Below, in pieces: positions 60,545 through 64,000 of a stretch of DNA of 64,000 bases. How positions within the stretch are numbered: the stretch's first letter is position 1; every line of letters starts with the position of its first letter. A program made the translations under genes and the position numbers. This DNA comes from Symsagittifera roscoffensis (Eukaryota > Xenacoelomorpha > Acoela > Convolutidae). Where the stretch lies: positions 3,917,072 through 3,981,071 of the forward strand of contig NC_087067.1 in assembly GCF_963678635.1 (NCBI RefSeq), written 5' to 3'. The notes under the pieces were generated by a model. It had not been told where the DNA came from. It ran no database searches and saw nothing but the letters and a program-made list of their open reading frames with translations.

Positions 60545-61280
60545 ATGAACAGTAATGAACGTAGTGAGTACTCTTATATAAGTCTTGCTGTTTTTTTTTC
60601 AGGAAAAAGGAAGTCTAAAAATTTAGTCACCCTCAATTTTGATTTTTCGCGATTTGAAACTTAATTTCTCTTCAAAATCAGTGCATTTCTATTGTTAAAA
60701 GAAAGGCAAACTCCACTATCGCACAGTTTCCTTGCGTTCCTTCTTGTCCAATTGTTAGTTAATTATGTTTTTTGTCGATTTTTTAGTTCTTTTTTTATAA
60801 TCCAGAGGGTAAATTTAATGCATGTTTTCTTTGTTTTTGTTCACCTCAAGAAAGTTTTCAATTTTTGTTTTCCGGATGCATGGTTTCTGATTTTTTTCTA
60901 CAAGTGCGTAGAATTAGTTTCAATTTATATCTGTTTAGTGTGTTTTAGGATTGAGCAAATTTTTGAGTTTAGTTAATTTCCTTCATTAAAAAGAAGGCAA
61001 AATTCACTATTGAACAGCCGAGGTGAAGAGATCACGAAAAACGTGACCGACTTCTAAATTCGAACATTGATTTATTTAACAGATTTCCCAGCGATATAAC
61101 AAAATTTACCTATTGATTCAGTTGTCTTAAATTGGCTGAATAATATCAAAAACAGTTTTAAGGGCATATATTTTTCGCTAAAATTCCTAAATTGAAGTTT
61201 TTTAAAAAAAAACAGCCACCATTTTTTGCGTTTCCTTGCGTTCATTGACTTTTTTACAACTGTCTGTTGGCTATGTTTTG
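60545..61280 (+). repeat. Two HINE-like repeats, each internally deleted
   Basis: The first (60545-60766) runs from CAGTAATGAACGTAGTG to CACTATCGCACAG and then jumps to the 3' part TTTCCTTGCGTTCC. The second (60960-61280) starts within the family, keeps CACGAAAAACGTGACC and ends ACAACTGTCTGTTGGCTATG. Confidence 0.65.
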
Positions 61281-62610
61281 CTCAGGTTTGTCAATTGTTT
61301 AGTATTAGGCTCAATTGGCGTCTGCTTAAGGGCTGCCCATAATATCTGCAAGTTACGGTTTGCCGGAAAGCTAAGTTGAAGCAGGCAGGTTTAATTCTAG
61401 TTTTTCTAATTGAAATCCTTTCGTCGAGATTAACATAAGAAAACTTGGTGGACGCAGTTTTTTCTATCTGCACAAGTGTTTTTTGGTTTTTGTGACCGTT
61501 TTACCTTTGGTTTTTTCCAATGCTATTTGTGAGCTATCGCAAGTGGTGTAAAGCTCCGCTTCACCTCTGTTAGAGTTTTTTCTATGATGCTGAAAGTGGA
61601 AACGCAAACTTAATATTTTTTGGCTAAAATTTTAGAAAAAGATTAAAAAAAAGTCAAATGTTTTAAATCTTTGCTATTATTTTAGACAGGTTTAAAACCA
61701 TTTTATTTTGAAGCCCGAAAATTTTAAGCTTAAATTCGGTGAAATTGAAAGTTTGCAATTTAGTTAGTCGTGGGAGAAAAAAGCATCAGCTTGTCTGGTG
61801 GCGTCTTCATGAGCAAATTCTATTCGCTTAGCTTTTTATAGTTTAGAGTATATAGACAGTACTCAAAAAGGAACACAGAAGTTCCTCAAAAGTTATAAAT
61901 AAAAAAAGAAAATTTCAGAGTTTATTTTTTGTTCATGTATTAAGCTAATTTTGGCTGCGAATTTTTTTCTTTTACTTATGTATATATCATCTGTTATCTT
62001 CTGTTATTTTACATAATCTTCACTTATTATTTCTTCACGATTTTCTGACAGTTTTACCAGGAGTTTATGAAGTTCAGTTACATAAAACATTCGAACCAAA
62101 CAGAGTGCATTATTGTCCCGAATATGTTTCAGTTTTTCCTATGTTTTTATTTGAAAACATTTTTCAGTCCGTCTTATTAGCTGTGCCATAGATCACTACA
62201 ATATATTGATATATTGGTTGAATATATGTTTTGTAAATATGGAACAAAGTTGTTTAAATAAAACCTGAGTTGATTCGTCAACCTAGCTGCCCTTTTCAAA
62301 GTCTTATCGATGTGGGTTTTGAAATATAATGTTTCATCTCAATACTTGTGATATGGATCTATTGTCTGAATTTTTTGTCAAATTCTGAAGTGGTTGTTTC
62401 ATCCTTGTTTATGGTGGGCTTATTCTTTAAAAACCAAAACTCAACCTTTGTTATATAAGTGTTTTTCTGCTGTTAAGTTCCAGTTAAGGTTGACAAAGTG
62501 TTGAAGCACCCTTCCTTCCTGTTCATGCCACTGCAAATGTCCAGTTTATATTCTAACTGGAAAATCTATATCAAAACATCCGTTTGCTTAAGTTTTTATA
62601 AACAAGAAAA
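61281..62610. other. Gene-free spacer between Crumbs and UBE2D
   Basis: AT-rich, no gene or further element recognised. Crumbs and UBE2D transcripts converge towards this region. Confidence 0.5.
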
Positions 62611-62616
62611 TTTATT
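62611..62616 (-). terminator. Likely poly(A) signal of UBE2D
   Basis: AATAAA on the - strand about 110 bases after the UBE2D stop. Confidence 0.6.
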
Positions 62617-62724
62617 TAGGAAATAATGATTTTTCCGTACAATAGAAATTTTGAGGATTATCATAAAATTTTAAGATATATGTTTAGTTAGCTGTCTCGA
62701 GGACGATTTTGAGACTATACGTCA

Positions 62725-62922
<198 letters not shown>

Positions 62923-63341
62923 TCAAGATGGAGATTTCGGGGGTGTGGAGGGGACCGGTGCAGATTTTTGATCTATTTAGCTATACCCCCCTCGGGTACA
63001 TAGTAACGATTATCCCCCCTATAAAGAAGTAAATGAACGATTAAGCATATCAGTTTTTGCAAAAGGGGCAATATAGTTAAAGAGATCCCAGATTTTATAA
63101 TATTAATTCAATATATTCAATATTAAGAAAAAATTGGTCAATGATTTTTCAGAGTTCAACCAGAGTGATTGTCCGACTTTGAAAAAACTTATTATAAAAA
63201 ATTTCATATTTCGATTTTTCAAGTTTTATAAAAAAAAATAAATGCTTTTTGATGCGCTGCGCTTCTCAATGAAATTTACTATTCAAATAGATCATTATGA
63301 TTCTATTTGACTACCAGTTTTTACTTTTTGCTTTGCAAATT

Positions 63342-63680
63342 CTAAACAAGGATAGCCGGTTACTGTGCAAGTACCACAGAATATTCCGACCATACTCTTT
63401 AAAAAACTAAAACACAATTTTTTTTTTCAAATTAATGTTTTTTTTTCTGCGTGGTGTGATAAAACAAATCAGACGCAAAACTATAATTTAGGCATATTTG
63501 ACAGTCATAATAATACAGGCAAATTGGACAAAATTGAATGTAGAACTATGACAAGAAGAACAAAAAAACTCAATAAATTTTCTGCAAAACAACTTGACAT
63601 TTTTTTGCAATTTTTTTTTGAAGTTTTTGATTCTCAAATTGGCGCTAAAAAACTTCAAAAACAAATTTTACTTGCTCAAA
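63342..63680 (+). repeat. Interspersed repeat R3, copy 2
   Basis: Starts ACAAGGATAGCCGGTTACTG and GTACCACAGAATATTCC, then GTGTGATAAAAC, GACAGTCATAAT and TTGGCGCTAAAAA, in the same order as at 12497-12800. Confidence 0.65.
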
Positions 63681-63871
63681 ACTATGTTTTCAGGGCTTAA
63701 GTTAAGCATAAATAGCAAAATTTTAAACCAGCTTTTCTCGATAATGAAACTTAATTTCAAACATATTAGCTCATTCAAAGACTTTGGTGATTTGGGGTCG
63801 CACAACAAAAAAGAGCCATCAGCCGAAGTATAAACCAGCCGAAAATGCGCAGAGTCGGAAAATGCACAGAG

Positions 63872-64000
63872 GCCGATCGAGGATTTCATCGTCGATTGCT
63901 TTTTTCGGCGGAACTCCTCTTCAAAGTTAGTAGATATTGGCACCAAAGGCACCTTTAGAAAATCTTTAGGGTTGGTCGGCCAAAATGGATGTCATAGAAC
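63872..64000 (+). mobile_element. hAT-type MITE, cut by the window edge
   Basis: Starts GGCCGATCGAGGATTTCATC and contains TTGGCACCAAAGGCACC and GGTCGGCCAAAATGGATG, matching the inner part of the MITE at 56993-57412. Confidence 0.6.

Overview
This window is nuclear DNA of an invertebrate animal. It is strongly AT-rich, its genes are split by many introns, and it is full of transposon relics (tRNA-derived SINEs, an endonuclease-type LINE, Penelope-like elements, hAT-type MITEs). The phylum cannot be fixed from the sequence. All identifications are by eye, from reading frames, splice sites and motifs.

Three protein genes are supported. (1) A Crumbs-type apical polarity receptor on the + strand, 19 exons at 11408-59229, about 1,979 residues as read. 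It has roughly 30 EGF-like repeats, three laminin-G domains with EGF repeats between them, one membrane helix and a 40-residue tail with a GEYQP (FERM-type) motif and C-terminal EERLI (PDZ ligand). The signal-peptide exon was not found. (2) An ERC/ELKS/CAST (Bruchpilot-family) active-zone scaffold on the - strand, 10 exons at 24587-34070, 963 residues. It lies wholly inside the 21.4-kb fourth intron of the Crumbs model, in the opposite orientation. (3) The last exon of a UBE2D-class ubiquitin-conjugating enzyme on the - strand at 62725-62864, convergent with Crumbs; its other exons lie beyond the right edge.

Layout: 1-6.4 kb, no gene seen, a reversed tRNA-SINE and an AT-rich tract. 6.5-9.2 kb, tangled Penelope-like relics with three GIY-YIG tails. 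9.4-10.7 kb, an element with long inverted ends holding two smaller MITEs. 11.4-19.3 kb, first four Crumbs exons with a reversed, dead LINE between exons 1 and 2. 19.3-40.6 kb, the large Crumbs intron with ERC nested in it. 40.6-59.2 kb, remaining Crumbs exons. 59.2-62.6 kb, SINE and repeats. 62.6-64 kb, UBE2D exon and intron.

The most distinctive non-coding signal is one interspersed repeat family of about 470 bp with more than 20 copies, all those detected on the + strand. It has a 5' stem-loop, an inverted GAGTAATGAAC / GTTCATTACTC pair, an inner TCACG-CGTGA palindrome and a 3' CCAACTGTCAGTTGG hairpin. Five copies lie head to tail and make up most of one Crumbs intron. This layout resembles non-autonomous Helentrons (HINE/DINE-1 type), which is an inference.
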